A stretch of DNA of 64,000 bases from an uncultured Clostridia bacterium (GTDB taxonomy: Bacteria > Bacillota > Clostridia > TANB77 > CAG-508). The DNA is taken from NCBI GenBank assembly GCA_934129895.1, contig CAKOWY010000002.1:124001-188000 (forward strand), written 5' to 3'. The translations under genes were made by a program, and so were the position numbers. The notes beneath the pieces are model-generated. The model saw only the letters and a program-made list of their open reading frames with translations, made no database searches and was not told the DNA's origin. This document shows positions 1-9,300 of the stretch, piece by piece. Position 1 is the stretch's first letter. Each line of letters opens with the position of its first letter.

Positions 1-1
1 G

Positions 2-82
2 ATAGCACTAATTGTAATAATTGGAGGAATATTCATAATTAGAAAAAAAGTACTTCCAAGTGTTGACAATTCAAATAAATAG
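2..82 (+). CDS. 3' end of an upstream gene, membrane-anchored C-terminus (partial)
   Basis: An open frame enters from the left edge and stops at TAG. The visible 26 residues are a hydrophobic stretch rich in Ile and Val (the end of a membrane helix), then R-K-K and a short polar tail. This looks like the C-terminus of an extracellular or membrane protein with a cytoplasmic tail. The function cannot be told from this much. Confidence 0.6.
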   Translation: MALIVIIGGIFIIRKKVLPSVDNSNK

Positions 83-91
83 TATTATAAT

Positions 92-119
92 AAGTTTGTT
101 GCAGTAATGCAACAAACTT
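92..119 (+). terminator. Perfect 12-bp hairpin between the upstream gene and tRNA-Lys
   Basis: The arms at 92-103 and 108-119 are perfect inverted complements around a 4-nt loop. There is no long T run after it (only CTTGTT), so it is a weak intrinsic terminator for the gene at the left edge, or a structure ahead of the tRNA. Confidence 0.5.
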
Positions 120-124
120 GTTAT

Positions 125-200
125 GCACCATTAGCTCAGCTGGTAGAGCAGCTGACTCTTAATCAGAAGGTCCGCGGTTCGATCCCGCGATGGTGCACCA
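125..200 (+). tRNA. tRNA-Lys (anticodon CTT)
   Basis: A 76-nt cloverleaf with encoded CCA. The acceptor arms GCACCAT (125-131) and ATGGTGC (190-196) pair fully. The D-stem is GCTC/GAGC, the anticodon loop is CTCTTAA with anticodon CTT, and the T arm is CGCGG-TTCGATC-CCGCG. The outermost anticodon-stem pair is a G-A mismatch. It reads AAG codons for lysine. Confidence 0.97.
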
Positions 201-212
201 AATAAAAATATA

Positions 213-249
213 CAATATAGTCTATTCATAGAATAGGCTATATTTTTTT
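213..249 (+). terminator. Terminator after tRNA-Lys
   Basis: An approximately 12-bp stem (TATAGTCTATTC with GAATAGGCTATA, one G-T wobble) around a short loop is followed directly by a T run. It sits 15 nt after the tRNA CCA end. Confidence 0.85.
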
Positions 250-296
250 ATAAATGTATGCTAAAATATATATAAAATAAATTTTTGGAGGATAAA

Positions 297-956
297 GTGG
301 AGAAAATATTAATTGTAGAAGATAATATAGAAATTCATAATTTAATAAAAAATATCCTAGAAAGAGAAAAATATATAGTATATAATGCTTATTCAGGAAC
401 AGAAGCGCTTATGATATTAGAAAAAGAAAAAATAGATTTAATTTTATTGGATTTAATATTACCAGGAAAAAGTGGTGAAGAAATTATTGATATAATAAAA
501 GATGTTCCTATAATTGTTATAAGTGCTAAAATTTCTGTACAAGATAAAATAAAAGCATTATTAAATGGAGCTAATGATTATATTACTAAACCTTTTGATT
601 CAGATGAATTAGTAACAAGAGTTAAAGTTCAATTAAGATCAAAAGAAAATAAGAAAAATAAGGAATTAATATATAAAGATATGATTCTAAAACAAGATAG
701 TCGATTTTTATATATAAAAGATCAAAAGGTTCATTTAACTAAAACAGAGTTTGCAATTTTAAAACAATTAATATTAGATCCAAAACAAATTGTTTCAAAA
801 ACTAGATTACTTGAATTAATTAGTAATGATACATTAGATGGAGATGAAAATTCATTAAAGGTACATATAAGTAATATACGAAAAAAAATAAAAAGTATAT
901 CAGAAAAAGAATATATAGAATCTGTATGGGGAATAGGATTTAAAATGTGTGAATAA
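297..956 (+). CDS. OmpR-family response regulator
   Basis: This is a 219-residue two-component response regulator. The N-terminal receiver domain has the acidic pair in VEDN, the phosphoacceptor Asp at about residue 52 (LLDLILPG) and the conserved Lys in TKPF. The C-terminal winged helix (LTKTEFAIL ... VHISNIRKKI) is of the Trans_reg_C type. I chose GTG at 297, 5 nt after GGAGG, over an in-frame TTG at 285 that lies before the ribosome binding site. It is followed by an ABC ATPase, a permease and a histidine kinase. That order is typical of modules that sense and resist cell-wall-active peptides, so its targets are probably the genes downstream. The antibiotic link is inferred from gene order only. 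Confidence 0.93.
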   Translation: MEKILIVEDNIEIHNLIKNILEREKYIVYNAYSGTEALMILEKEKIDLILLDLILPGKSGEEIIDIIKDVPIIVISAKISVQDKIKALLNGANDYITKPFDSDELVTRVKVQLRSKENKKNKELIYKDMILKQDSRFLYIKDQKVHLTKTEFAILKQLILDPKQIVSKTRLLELISNDTLDGDENSLKVHISNIRKKIKSISEKEYIESVWGIGFKMCE

Positions 957-960
957 AAAA

Positions 961-1015
961 TTAACTTAATATTAACAATACCTTTACTAATTTCTTAACT
1001 ATTTATTGCTATAAT
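961..1015 (+). promoter_or_regulatory. Putative response-regulator site and promoter before the ABC genes
   Basis: TTAAC occurs at 961, 972 and 995, that is at steps of 11 and 23 bp, all on one face of the helix. A TATAAT box follows at 1010-1015. OmpR-type regulators bind direct repeats with about one helical turn spacing, so this is a plausible autoregulated promoter. I see no good -35 box, which fits activator dependence. Confidence 0.45.
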
Positions 1016-1037
1016 GTCCTTGAAAGGAGAAAAATTT

Positions 1038-1952
1038 ATGAAATATATTTTGGAAGCGCAAAACCTTGAAAAGAAATATGGACATGTAAAAGTAATAAAT
1101 GATCTTAATCTTCATGTACCCCAAGGTGCAATATATGGACTTATTGGAAAAAATGGTGCTGGAAAAACCACACTAATAAGAATATTATGTGGATTACAAA
1201 AAGAAACATTTGGAACATATAGCATTTATGGAATTTTAAATAATGATAATAAAATTATTGAAGCACGAAAAAGAATAGGAGGAGTTATTGAAAGTCCATC
1301 TATTTGTTCAGATATGACAGCAGAAGATAATTTAAAAGAACAGTATAAAGTAATAGGAATACCATCTTTTGAAAATATACCAGAATTATTAAATTTAGTT
1401 GGACTTGGAAATGTTGGTAAAAAAAAGGCTAAAGATTTTTCATTAGGAATGAAACAAAGACTTGGAATAGCAGTTGCTTTGGTAGGAAATCCAGATATAA
1501 TAATTTTAGATGAACCATTAAATGGATTAGATCCAGAAGGAATTATAGACGTAAGAGAATTAATTCTAAAATTAAATAAAGAAAAAAATATTACATTTTT
1601 AATATCTAGTCATTATTTAGATGAATTATTTAAAGTTGCAACTTGTTACGGAATTTTGGATAAAGGAACAATTATTAAAGAAATAGATAAAAACGAAATT
1701 GAACAAAAATTTCAAAAAAAGATACAAATATGTGTATCTGATGTAAAAGAATGTGTTAAATATTTAGAAGAAAATAAATTATATTATAAAATAATTTCAG
1801 ATAATATAATTGATATATATGATGAAATAAACATTTCAGAATTTGTTATTGCTCTTTCTCAAAGAAATTGTAAAATAAATAAATTTCAAGAAAAAGAAGA
1901 AACATTAGAAAATTTTTATTTGAATTTAATTGGAGGTGGCAATAATGATTAA
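1038..1952 (+). CDS. ABC transporter ATP-binding protein (BcrA-like)
   Basis: A 304-residue ABC ATPase. Visible motifs are Walker A GKNGAGKTT, signature FSLGMKQRLG, Walker B IIILDEPLNGLDPEG and the H-loop SSHYLDEL. The C-terminal ~80 residues are a small accessory domain seen in bacitracin/lantibiotic-type exporters. I placed the start at ATG 1038, 9 nt after AAAGGAG, rather than an upstream ATG at 1014 that overlaps the -10 box. It overlaps the next gene by 8 nt, so ATPase and permease are translationally coupled. The likely role is energising export or removal of a peptide; the substrate is unknown. Confidence 0.9.
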   Translation: MKYILEAQNLEKKYGHVKVINDLNLHVPQGAIYGLIGKNGAGKTTLIRILCGLQKETFGTYSIYGILNNDNKIIEARKRIGGVIESPSICSDMTAEDNLKEQYKVIGIPSFENIPELLNLVGLGNVGKKKAKDFSLGMKQRLGIAVALVGNPDIIILDEPLNGLDPEGIIDVRELILKLNKEKNITFLISSHYLDELFKVATCYGILDKGTIIKEIDKNEIEQKFQKKIQICVSDVKECVKYLEENKLYYKIISDNIIDIYDEINISEFVIALSQRNCKINKFQEKEETLENFYLNLIGGGNND

Positions 1953-2760
1953 ATTATTAAAGGCAGGTTTATTTAGAGTAAAAAAAGATAATATTTTATA
2001 TATTTTTATTATTTTAACTTGTTTTATTGCAATTTTTACAATAGCTAAAAATATACCTAATAGAGAAATACAATTTGATAAATTAGTTAATACATATATT
2101 ATGTATATAGGATTACTAATTGCAATATTTATAAGTATTTTTGTTGGAAAAGAATATTCTCAAGGAATAATAAGAAATAAAATAATAGTAGGACATAATA
2201 GGAAATCAATTTATTTAGTAAATTTAATTATTAGTATAATTGTATCAATTTTTTGCGAGATGATTTATTTTTTATTAATATTTATTGTTGGAAATATATT
2301 ACATGCTAAAATGGAACTATCATTGTCCCAATATTTAATGTCAATATTAAATACATGTCTAGTAATAATATCTTTTTGTTCAATTTATAATTTTATATCA
2401 ATGATATGTAAAGATATAACAGTTTCTACAGTGTTATGCATAATATTATTCATTTTGATGTTCATTGGAGAAAATGCAGTTGGTTTAACAGCATTTAGTA
2501 GAAGATATATAGAACATAGTATGATTGATGAAAATGGAAATAAATATATTATAAGTCAAGAAATTAATCCAAATTATCCTGGAGATCAAAAAGTAAAAAT
2601 TGCTAAAATAATTTATTTATTAATTCCGCAAGGACAAGCAATGGAAATAGCAAATAATGATTTTGAATTAATGAAACAAATGCCAATTTATTCTATTATT
2701 TTAATAATATTTATAAATATTTTTGGAATTTTTATTTTTTCAAAAAAAGAACTAAAATAG
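1945..2760 (+). CDS. ABC-2 type transporter permease
   Basis: A 271-residue integral membrane protein with about six hydrophobic segments (a first near residues 15-35, the last at the very C-terminus). It has the KEYSQG-type motif after the second helix that is usual for ABC-2 permeases of the BcrB/lantibiotic immunity kind. ATG 1945 follows GGAGGTGG and overlaps the end of the ATPase gene. A single permease of this size suggests a homodimer with the upstream ATPase. Confidence 0.85.
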   Translation: MIKLLKAGLFRVKKDNILYIFIILTCFIAIFTIAKNIPNREIQFDKLVNTYIMYIGLLIAIFISIFVGKEYSQGIIRNKIIVGHNRKSIYLVNLIISIIVSIFCEMIYFLLIFIVGNILHAKMELSLSQYLMSILNTCLVIISFCSIYNFISMICKDITVSTVLCIILFILMFIGENAVGLTAFSRRYIEHSMIDENGNKYIISQEINPNYPGDQKVKIAKIIYLLIPQGQAMEIANNDFELMKQMPIYSIILIIFINIFGIFIFSKKELK

Positions 2761-2768
2761 GAGGAAAA

Positions 2769-3647
2769 ATGAATACTATACTATTAATAATTGCTATAAT
2801 ATTTATTATATGTATTACAATTAAAATATTTTTATTAAAATATTCAATTAAAGAAATAGAAAAATCTTTTGATTTTATTTTAAATACAGATACTAATAGT
2901 ATAATTTCAATTTCCTCATCTGATAAAGATATAAAAAAATTAGCAACAAGTTTAAATAGGGAAATTATTATTTTAAGAGAACAAAAATTGCAATGTAAAA
3001 ATGGAAATGATGAATTAAAAAAAATTGTAACAAATATTTCACATGATTTAAGAACACCATTGACTGTAATAAGTGGATATATAGATTTAATTAAAACAGA
3101 AAAAAATGAAAATAATAAAGAAGAATATTTAAAAATAATAAAAAATAAAACTATAGAATTAAATGAATTAACTAATCAATTATTTGAGTTTTCAAAATTT
3201 ATTGATATTGATACAGAAATGGTTAAAGAAAAATGTTGTATAAATGAAATTTTAGAAGAAACATTAATAAGTTATTATAATATTTTTAATGATAAAAATA
3301 TTATACCTCAAATAAATATTTGCAAAGAAAAAATATATAGGGAAATAAATAAAATATCTATAATAAGAGTATTTGAAAATGTTTTATCTAATGCAGCTAA
3401 ATATAGTGATGGAGATTTAAATATTGTAATGAATAAAGATGGAAAAATTATTTTTTCTAATACAGCCAAAAGGTTAGATTCAACAAGTGTGCAAAAAATT
3501 TTTGATCGCTATTTTTCTGTTGAAAATGCCAAAGAAACTAATGGAATAGGTTTATCTATAGCAAAACAATTAATAGAATTAAATAATGGAAAAATAAATG
3601 CAAAATATATAAATAAAACTTTAATTATAGAAATTAGTTTTAAATAA
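2769..3647 (+). CDS. Sensor histidine kinase, single N-terminal membrane helix
   Basis: A 292-residue kinase. One hydrophobic helix (about residues 3-24) is followed by a short linker, then the DHp domain with the H-box SHDLRTPLTVISGY and the ATPase domain with N-box NVLSNAAKYS and G-box NGIGLSIAK. There is no extracellular sensing domain. Together with the adjacent ABC permease this suggests that the transporter itself does the sensing, as proposed for Bce-type modules; that is inference. It starts 8 nt after the permease stop behind AGGAGG and is the last gene of the operon. Confidence 0.92.
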   Translation: MNTILLIIAIIFIICITIKIFLLKYSIKEIEKSFDFILNTDTNSIISISSSDKDIKKLATSLNREIIILREQKLQCKNGNDELKKIVTNISHDLRTPLTVISGYIDLIKTEKNENNKEEYLKIIKNKTIELNELTNQLFEFSKFIDIDTEMVKEKCCINEILEETLISYYNIFNDKNIIPQINICKEKIYREINKISIIRVFENVLSNAAKYSDGDLNIVMNKDGKIIFSNTAKRLDSTSVQKIFDRYFSVENAKETNGIGLSIAKQLIELNNGKINAKYINKTLIIEISFK

Positions 3648-3682
3648 AAATATCACCAGAATTTTTACTGGTGATATTTTTG
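3646..3682. terminator. Bidirectional terminator
   Basis: AAAAATATCACCAG pairs with CTGGTGATATTTTT around an 8-nt loop, with A runs on one side and T runs on the other. It serves the kinase operon and the convergent CapA gene. Confidence 0.9.
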
Positions 3683-3684
3683 TG

Positions 3685-4893
3685 CTATTTTGATTCCATT
3701 GTGTTTTTTATTCTTGAAAGTTCTGTTTTTAGTGTTGAATATGTAGATGAATTAATAATATGATTTCCAGAATCATATTGTTTAATTGCATTTTCAATAT
3801 CTAAAACAAGATATTTTTGAGTAGTTTTTGAAGTGTTTTTATACATATATATAGGAACATAAGAAATGTTTCCAATAGATATTTTATCTGTCTCTCCATT
3901 TTTTGTTAATTCAATATTCAATATAATTGAATTTCTAGTTCTTTCTTTTGTTTGTCCAGACATAAAATTTCCTAGTGAATATATAACAAAACCATCTTTA
4001 GTAGATCCATCTTCTAAAGTAATAGTTCTTTTTTCCATTGGCTGTAATACATGTGGATGACTACCTAATATTATATCAGTACCATTTTGAAATAATAAAT
4101 CAGCCAATCTTTCTTGTTCTTTATTTTGAGTATTTTGATATTCTATGCCCCAATGCATACTAACACATATTAAATCTGGATTTTGAGCTTTGGCTAATTG
4201 TAATTGGTTTAAAATTAGTTCATCACTAATTAAATTAACTGAATATGCCCTTTCTGAAGAAACTGGTATTCCATTAGTTCCATAAGTGAATGATAAAAAT
4301 GCAATTTTAATTCCATTAATATCTTTTATTAAAACAGTATTTTGCTCTTCTTGTGTTCTTGAAGTTCCAGTATGAGAAATTCCAGCAGAATCTAAATAAT
4401 CTAATGTGCTAACAAGACCTTTATATCCTGTGTCCATGCAATGGTTATTTGCAGTTGAAACAACATCAATTCCAAAATCTTTTAAATTTTGTGCAAGCTG
4501 TTCAGGCGTATTAAATGTTGGATAATTACTATATCCTCTAGCTGCTCCAGCAAAAGTTGTTTCAAGATTTCCAATAGCTATATCAGCATTATCAATATAA
4601 TGTTTAATATCAGAAAAAACATAAGAAAAATCATAAGTAGAACCACTAAAAGCATCTATATATTGAGAATTATGGCACATAATATCTCCAATAACACTCA
4701 TATTAATTGTAATATCTTCTTTTTTTGTCGTTTTTACAGTTAGATCAGAATCTTCTGAATTTGAATTATCTTGACTTATATTTTCAGAAGATACAAATTT
4801 AGAATTATTTGAATAAAATCTTTTATAACCAATCCAACCTAGGATAATTGCAAAAATTATTAATAATATAAGAAAAAAAGTTCTCTTTTTCAT
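3685..4893 (-). CDS. CapA-family metallophosphatase-like protein (PGA_cap domain), membrane anchored
   Basis: 402 residues. One N-terminal membrane helix (LILLIIFAIILGWIGY) is followed by an acidic Ser-rich linker and then the CapA domain. That domain has the metal-binding motifs SVIGDIMCH, GNLETTF, ANNHCMDTG, MHWGIEY and GSHPHVLQP. The family is linked to poly-gamma-glutamate capsule or other envelope polymers and adopts a calcineurin-like phosphoesterase fold. The start at 4893 has AAAGG upstream and begins MKKRTF just before the helix; an upstream extension of the frame lacks a ribosome binding site. No capB/capC neighbours are present, so capsule synthesis is not supported by context. Confidence 0.88.
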   Translation of the reverse strand: MKKRTFFLILLIIFAIILGWIGYKRFYSNNSKFVSSENISQDNSNSEDSDLTVKTTKKEDITINMSVIGDIMCHNSQYIDAFSGSTYDFSYVFSDIKHYIDNADIAIGNLETTFAGAARGYSNYPTFNTPEQLAQNLKDFGIDVVSTANNHCMDTGYKGLVSTLDYLDSAGISHTGTSRTQEEQNTVLIKDINGIKIAFLSFTYGTNGIPVSSERAYSVNLISDELILNQLQLAKAQNPDLICVSMHWGIEYQNTQNKEQERLADLLFQNGTDIILGSHPHVLQPMEKRTITLEDGSTKDGFVIYSLGNFMSGQTKERTRNSIILNIELTKNGETDKISIGNISYVPIYMYKNTSKTTQKYLVLDIENAIKQYDSGNHIINSSTYSTLKTELSRIKNTMESK

Positions 4894-4995
4894 AAAACAA
4901 ACCTTTGTATAAAAATATACAATCCTTTCTAAAATATAATATGAATTTATCATATATTGCCGAAAAAAGCAATAGTTAAAAATATTAAAAAGCAC

Positions 4996-5024
4996 TTGTT
5001 AAATATGTAAAAATGTGGTATATT
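4996..5024 (+). promoter_or_regulatory. Sigma-A-like promoter of the ABC-F gene
   Basis: TTGTTA (4996-5001), a 17-bp spacer and TATATT (5019-5024) lie 53 bp upstream of the ABC-F start. Confidence 0.6.
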
Positions 5025-5076
5025 AGATGGGTGACAAGTAGCGGAAAAACAAATAAAGGAACAAGGAGGAGATATA

Positions 5077-6657
5077 ATGTTAACAGCAACAGGAGTAACT
5101 GTAAGATTTGGAAAAAGAGTATTATTTGAAGATGTAAATATAAAATTTGGAAAAGGAAATTGTTATGGCATAATAGGAGCAAATGGTGCAGGAAAATCAA
5201 CATTTTTAAAAGTTTTATCAGGAGAATTAGAACCAAGTAAAGGAGAAGTTTCTTTAGAAAAAGGAGAAAGACTTTCTATTTTAAAACAGGACCACTTTGC
5301 TTTTGAAGAATATACAGTAATGGATACTGTAATAATGGGAAATAAAGAATTGTATGATATTATGAAAGAAAAAGATGCAATTTATATGAAACCAGATTTT
5401 TCAGAAGAAGATGGAATGAAAGCTGCTAAATTAGAAGAAAGATTTGCTGAATTAGATGGATGGAATGCAGAATCAGATGCAGCAATGCTTTTAAATGATT
5501 TAGGAATAATACCAGAAAATCATTATAAATTAATGAGTGAAATAGAAGCTAGAGATAAAGTAAAAGTATTACTTGCACAAGCTTTATTTGGAAATCCAGA
5601 TGTTTTATTACTTGATGAGCCAACAAATGACTTAGATTTAAAAAGTATTAACTGGTTACAAGAATTTTTAATAAATTTTGAAAATACTGTAATTGTAGTA
5701 TCACATGATAGATATTTCTTAAATAAAGTTTGTACACATATTGCAGATGTAGATTTTGGAAAAATTAAAGTATATCCAGGAAATTATGATTTCTGGTATG
5801 AATCAAGTCAATTAGCATTAAAGCAAATGAAAGAACAAAATAAAAAGAAAGAAGAAAAAATTAAAGAATTACAAGACTTTATTGCAAGATTTAGTGCTAA
5901 TGCTTCAAAATCAAAACAAGCAACATCAAGAAAGAAAACATTAGAGAAAATAGAATTAGACGAAATAAAGCCATCAAATAGAAAATATCCTTATGTTGAT
6001 TTTAAACCAGATAGAGAACCAGGAAAAGAAATATTACAAGTAAAAAATGTATCAAAAACAATAAATGGTGAAAAAATATTAAATAATATATCATTTACAG
6101 TAAAAACAGGTGATAAAATAGCATTTTTAGCAGACAATGAAAATGCCAAAACAGTATTATTTCAAATAATAGCAGGAGAAGTTGAACCAGATGAGGGAGA
6201 AATTATTTGGGGTACAACAATAACAAAATCATATTTTCCAAAGGATAATAATTACTTATTTGACACAGACGAAAATTTAACAGAATGGTTAAGAAAATAC
6301 TCAAAAGATCCTGACGAAACTTATGTAAGAGGATTTTTAGGAAGAATGTTATTTTCAGGTGATGAATCATTGAAAAAAGCAAGAGTAATTTCGGGAGGGG
6401 AAAAAGTAAGATGTGTACTTGCTAAGATGATGTTATCAGGTGCAAACTTTTTGATTTTTGATGAACCAACAAACCATTTAGATATGGAAAGTATTACATC
6501 AGTAAATGATGGAATGAGTAAATTTAAAGGAAATATTTTATTTACATCACATGATCATCAATTAACTCAAACTGTTGCAAATAGAATAATTGATATTAAA
6601 TTTGATAAAGTTGTAGATAGAGAAGTTACATATAATGAATATTTAGGAATTGAATAA
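5077..6657 (+). CDS. ABC-F family ATPase (YkpA/YbiT-like)
   Basis: A 526-residue soluble protein with two ABC domains joined by a charged linker rich in Lys and Glu, and no membrane helices. The first domain has intact Walker A (GANGAGKST) and Walker B (LLLDEPTNDLD), but its signature is degenerate (MSEIEARDKVKVLLAQ). The second has a degenerate Walker A (LADNENAKTVLF) and an intact signature (ISGGEKVRC) and Walker B (LIFDEPTNHLD). This mixed pattern is familiar in the YkpA/YbiT branch. ABC-F proteins act on ribosomes as translation factors or drug protectors. It is a single-gene unit; nothing nearby indicates drug resistance. Confidence 0.9.
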   Translation: MLTATGVTVRFGKRVLFEDVNIKFGKGNCYGIIGANGAGKSTFLKVLSGELEPSKGEVSLEKGERLSILKQDHFAFEEYTVMDTVIMGNKELYDIMKEKDAIYMKPDFSEEDGMKAAKLEERFAELDGWNAESDAAMLLNDLGIIPENHYKLMSEIEARDKVKVLLAQALFGNPDVLLLDEPTNDLDLKSINWLQEFLINFENTVIVVSHDRYFLNKVCTHIADVDFGKIKVYPGNYDFWYESSQLALKQMKEQNKKKEEKIKELQDFIARFSANASKSKQATSRKKTLEKIELDEIKPSNRKYPYVDFKPDREPGKEILQVKNVSKTINGEKILNNISFTVKTGDKIAFLADNENAKTVLFQIIAGEVEPDEGEIIWGTTITKSYFPKDNNYLFDTDENLTEWLRKYSKDPDETYVRGFLGRMLFSGDESLKKARVISGGEKVRCVLAKMMLSGANFLIFDEPTNHLDMESITSVNDGMSKFKGNILFTSHDHQLTQTVANRIIDIKFDKVVDREVTYNEYLGIE

Positions 6658-6670
6658 ATAATAATAAAAG

Positions 6671-6718
6671 AACAAAAATTTCTATTAAATTAAAATATAT
6701 AGAAATTTTTGTTTTTTT
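6671..6718. terminator. Bidirectional terminator between ABC-F and GDT1 genes
   Basis: A 15-bp stem (6671-6685 with 6699-6713) is followed by a T run to 6718. It lies between two convergent genes. Confidence 0.88.
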
Positions 6719-7334
6719 AAATGCTTAATAATCCAATAATTCCAAAAATAATAAAAATTAAATTAGATAAAATATTTATAGCTTTATCAGAAATTTTGTT
6801 TCCTAACCATTTTCCAAAGAAAATTGCAAGAGAATCACTTGAAAGCATTCCACAAATTGAACCTATAATTAATGAAAGTTTATTTTGAGGGTATTGAATA
6901 CCAAGTCCTATTGAAGCAAGCCATGTTTTATCTCCAATTTCTCCTAGGGCTATAGATATTGCAACAAGTAAAATACAATTTCTTAATATAGAATGTATAA
7001 AATCTGTAATCTTAGATTTTATATTTTTTTCAGATTCAGATGATGTTTGAATAGAATGTTGTTTTATAAATCCAAAAATTCCAAACAATAAAAAAGTAAT
7101 ATATGTTGCAATTTTTAAGTAAAAAATAAAGTTATCATTTCCAAGAGAAGCGATATTACTTCCCAACAGAATTGCTAATCCATGGCTTAATAAAGTTCCA
7201 AGCGCTATTCCAATTAAAATATGAGAAGTTTTATTTTGAGTTGAAAATGACAATACTAATATTTGAGTTTTATCACCCATTTCAGACAAAAATATAAAAA
7301 TAAAAGAAATTATAAATGTATAGAAATATTGCAT
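6717..7334 (-). CDS. TMEM165/GDT1 family (UPF0016) cation exporter
   Basis: 205 residues with six hydrophobic segments in two related halves. Each half carries the family signature: SEMGDKTQ near the N-terminus and GEIGDKTW in the middle. Bacterial members such as MneA export Mn2+. The start is preceded by AGGAG. I looked for a manganese-type riboswitch upstream and saw none. Confidence 0.87.
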   Translation of the reverse strand: MQYFYTFIISFIFIFLSEMGDKTQILVLSFSTQNKTSHILIGIALGTLLSHGLAILLGSNIASLGNDNFIFYLKIATYITFLLFGIFGFIKQHSIQTSSESEKNIKSKITDFIHSILRNCILLVAISIALGEIGDKTWLASIGLGIQYPQNKLSLIIGSICGMLSSDSLAIFFGKWLGNKISDKAINILSNLIFIIFGIIGLLSI

Positions 7335-7441
7335 AAAATCTCCTTTTTCTATTTAATAATTATTAATACATATAATAAAATATTCATAAAATTAGAAATA
7401 TATTTTCCCTAAAACGAAATGTGAAATTTACGTGAAAAACA

Positions 7442-7470
7442 TTTACAAAAAATAGTGAAAATGATAATAT
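7442..7470 (+). promoter_or_regulatory. Promoter of the GldA/F/G-like operon
   Basis: TTTACA (7442-7447), a 17-bp spacer and TAATAT (7465-7470) lie 59 bp upstream of the GTG start. Confidence 0.5.
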
Positions 7471-7529
7471 AAACTACAGTTGAATTGAGTATAATATGTT
7501 CAATTATAAAAAAATAGGAGGAAAAATTC

Positions 7530-8597
7530 GTGATTCAAGTAGAAAACATTACAAAAAAATATGGAAGCTTTACAGCCGTAAACGACATAAGCTTTGAAAT
7601 TGATGAAGGCGAAATTGTAGGTTTTTTAGGACCAAATGGTGCAGGAAAAAGTACAACAATGAATATGATAACAGGATTTATTGAACCAACAAAAGGAAGA
7701 ATCATTGTTGACGGATATGACATTTCACAAAAACCTAAAAAAGCAAAAAAACAGATAGGTTATATGCCAGAAGGAGTTCCTTTATATAGTGATTTAACTG
7801 TAAAAGAATTTGTAACTTATATGGCAGAGCTAAAAGGATGCAATAGCAAAACAAAAAAAGAGAAAGTCCAAAAAGTTTTAGAAGAAACAGGATTAACAGA
7901 AGTTCAAAATAAGTTAACTAAAAATTTATCAAGAGGGTATAAGCAAAGAGTTAGTATGGCAGGAGCTTTAGTTGGAGATCCAAAAGTAATAATACTTGAT
8001 GAACCAACTGTAGGACTTGATCCAAAACAAGTAACAGAAATAAGAACATTGATAAAAGAGCTTGGAAAAACACATACAGTTATTTTAAGTTCACATATTT
8101 TATCAGAAGTAAGTCAAATATGTAATAGAGTAATAATAATAAATAAAGGAAAAATTGTTGCTATAGATACTCCTGAAAATCTTGAAAATAAAGTAGTAGA
8201 AAATAATTCAATATATGTAACAGTTGAAGATCCAGATAACAAAATGGATGGAATAAAAGATAAACTAGAAAATATTAAAGAAATTAAATTAATAGCTGAA
8301 AATGAAGATAAAACAAAAAAATATATGATTACTGGTGAAAAAGATGTAGATTTAAGAAAAAATGTATTTGAAACATTTGCAAAAGAAGGAATAACAATAT
8401 TTGAAATGAAAAAAGTTGACGCAACATTAGAAGATGCATTTATGAAACTTATAAGTGATTCTACAGAAAAAACATCTGTAAATGAAGAAAAAGACTTGGA
8501 TAATAATGAAAATGCTGAAAAAGAAGAAACAGCTAAAGAAGATGCAACAGAAGAAGATTCAAAAGATGTTGAAAAAGAAGAGGAGGAGAAAAAATAA
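7530..8597 (+). CDS. ABC transporter ATP-binding protein, GldA-like
   Basis: A 355-residue ABC ATPase with Walker A GPNGAGKST, signature LSRGYKQRVSMAGAL, Walker B VIILDEPTVGLDPKQ and H-loop SSHILSEV. The last ~40 residues are an unusual Glu/Lys/Asp-rich tail. GTG 7530 follows GGAGG. Its stop overlaps the start of the permease gene. With the next two genes it forms the three-gene arrangement known from Gld-type ABC systems; in non-gliding Bacillota the substrate is unknown. Confidence 0.88.
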   Translation: MIQVENITKKYGSFTAVNDISFEIDEGEIVGFLGPNGAGKSTTMNMITGFIEPTKGRIIVDGYDISQKPKKAKKQIGYMPEGVPLYSDLTVKEFVTYMAELKGCNSKTKKEKVQKVLEETGLTEVQNKLTKNLSRGYKQRVSMAGALVGDPKVIILDEPTVGLDPKQVTEIRTLIKELGKTHTVILSSHILSEVSQICNRVIIINKGKIVAIDTPENLENKVVENNSIYVTVEDPDNKMDGIKDKLENIKEIKLIAENEDKTKKYMITGEKDVDLRKNVFETFAKEGITIFEMKKVDATLEDAFMKLISDSTEKTSVNEEKDLDNNENAEKEETAKEDATEEDSKDVEKEEEEKK

Positions 8598-9280
8598 TGT
8601 TAGCAGTATTAAAAAAAGAATTTAAAAGTTACTTTTTATCTCCAGTAGGATATGTTGTAATAGGAATATTCTTATTTGTATTTAGTGTATTTTTTTACTT
8701 AACAACAATACAATATGGAAGTATTGATTTAGGATTATTATATTATTACACAGCATTATACGGATTAATAATAATAGCCCCAATTTTAACTATGAGAATG
8801 TTTGCAGAAGAGAGAAAAAGTGGAACAGAACAATTAATATTAACATCTCCTGTAAATATGATAGGTGTTGTAATAGGAAAATTTTTAGCAGCAATGTGTG
8901 TAATAGCAATAACATTAGTAATTTCTTTAATGTATTTTGGAATAATAAGATATTTTGGAAAGCCAAATATATCAGCAGTATTAGTGTATATGCTTGGATT
9001 TATATTAGTAAGTGCAGCTGCAATATCAGTAGGTATGTTTGCTTCAAGTATAACAGAAAATCAAATAATAGCAGGAATAATAACAATTGCATTTTTAGTA
9101 ATGACATTATTTATGCAAAATTTAAATAGTATATTTGCAAATGCTTCAATAATGAACTTTTATGAAAAATTTTCAAGTGGAGTAATATCTTTGTCAGAAG
9201 TTGTTGGATTAGTATCATTTACATTAATGTTTTTATCATTTACAGCAATCGTTATGCAAAGACGTAAATTAGTAAAATAG
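8597..9280 (+). CDS. ABC-2 permease, GldF-like
   Basis: A 227-residue membrane protein with six predicted helices. The MRMFAEERKSGTEQLILTSPV segment after helix 2 is the amphipathic coupling region typical of GldF/NosY-type permeases. The ATG overlaps the ATPase stop codon by one base (TAATG), so the two are coupled. Confidence 0.87.
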   Translation: MLAVLKKEFKSYFLSPVGYVVIGIFLFVFSVFFYLTTIQYGSIDLGLLYYYTALYGLIIIAPILTMRMFAEERKSGTEQLILTSPVNMIGVVIGKFLAAMCVIAITLVISLMYFGIIRYFGKPNISAVLVYMLGFILVSAAAISVGMFASSITENQIIAGIITIAFLVMTLFMQNLNSIFANASIMNFYEKFSSGVISLSEVVGLVSFTLMFLSFTAIVMQRRKLVK

Positions 9281-9300
9281 ACAGAAAGGAAAGAAAAAAA

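Noticed and set aside
3685..4893. Poly-gamma-glutamate capsule locus
   Set aside because: Only the CapA-like protein is present. No CapB, CapC or other capsule genes are next to it.
7335..7529. Manganese (yybP-ykoY) riboswitch upstream of the GDT1-type gene
   Set aside because: The leader upstream of its start is short and AT-rich, without the conserved loops of that riboswitch.
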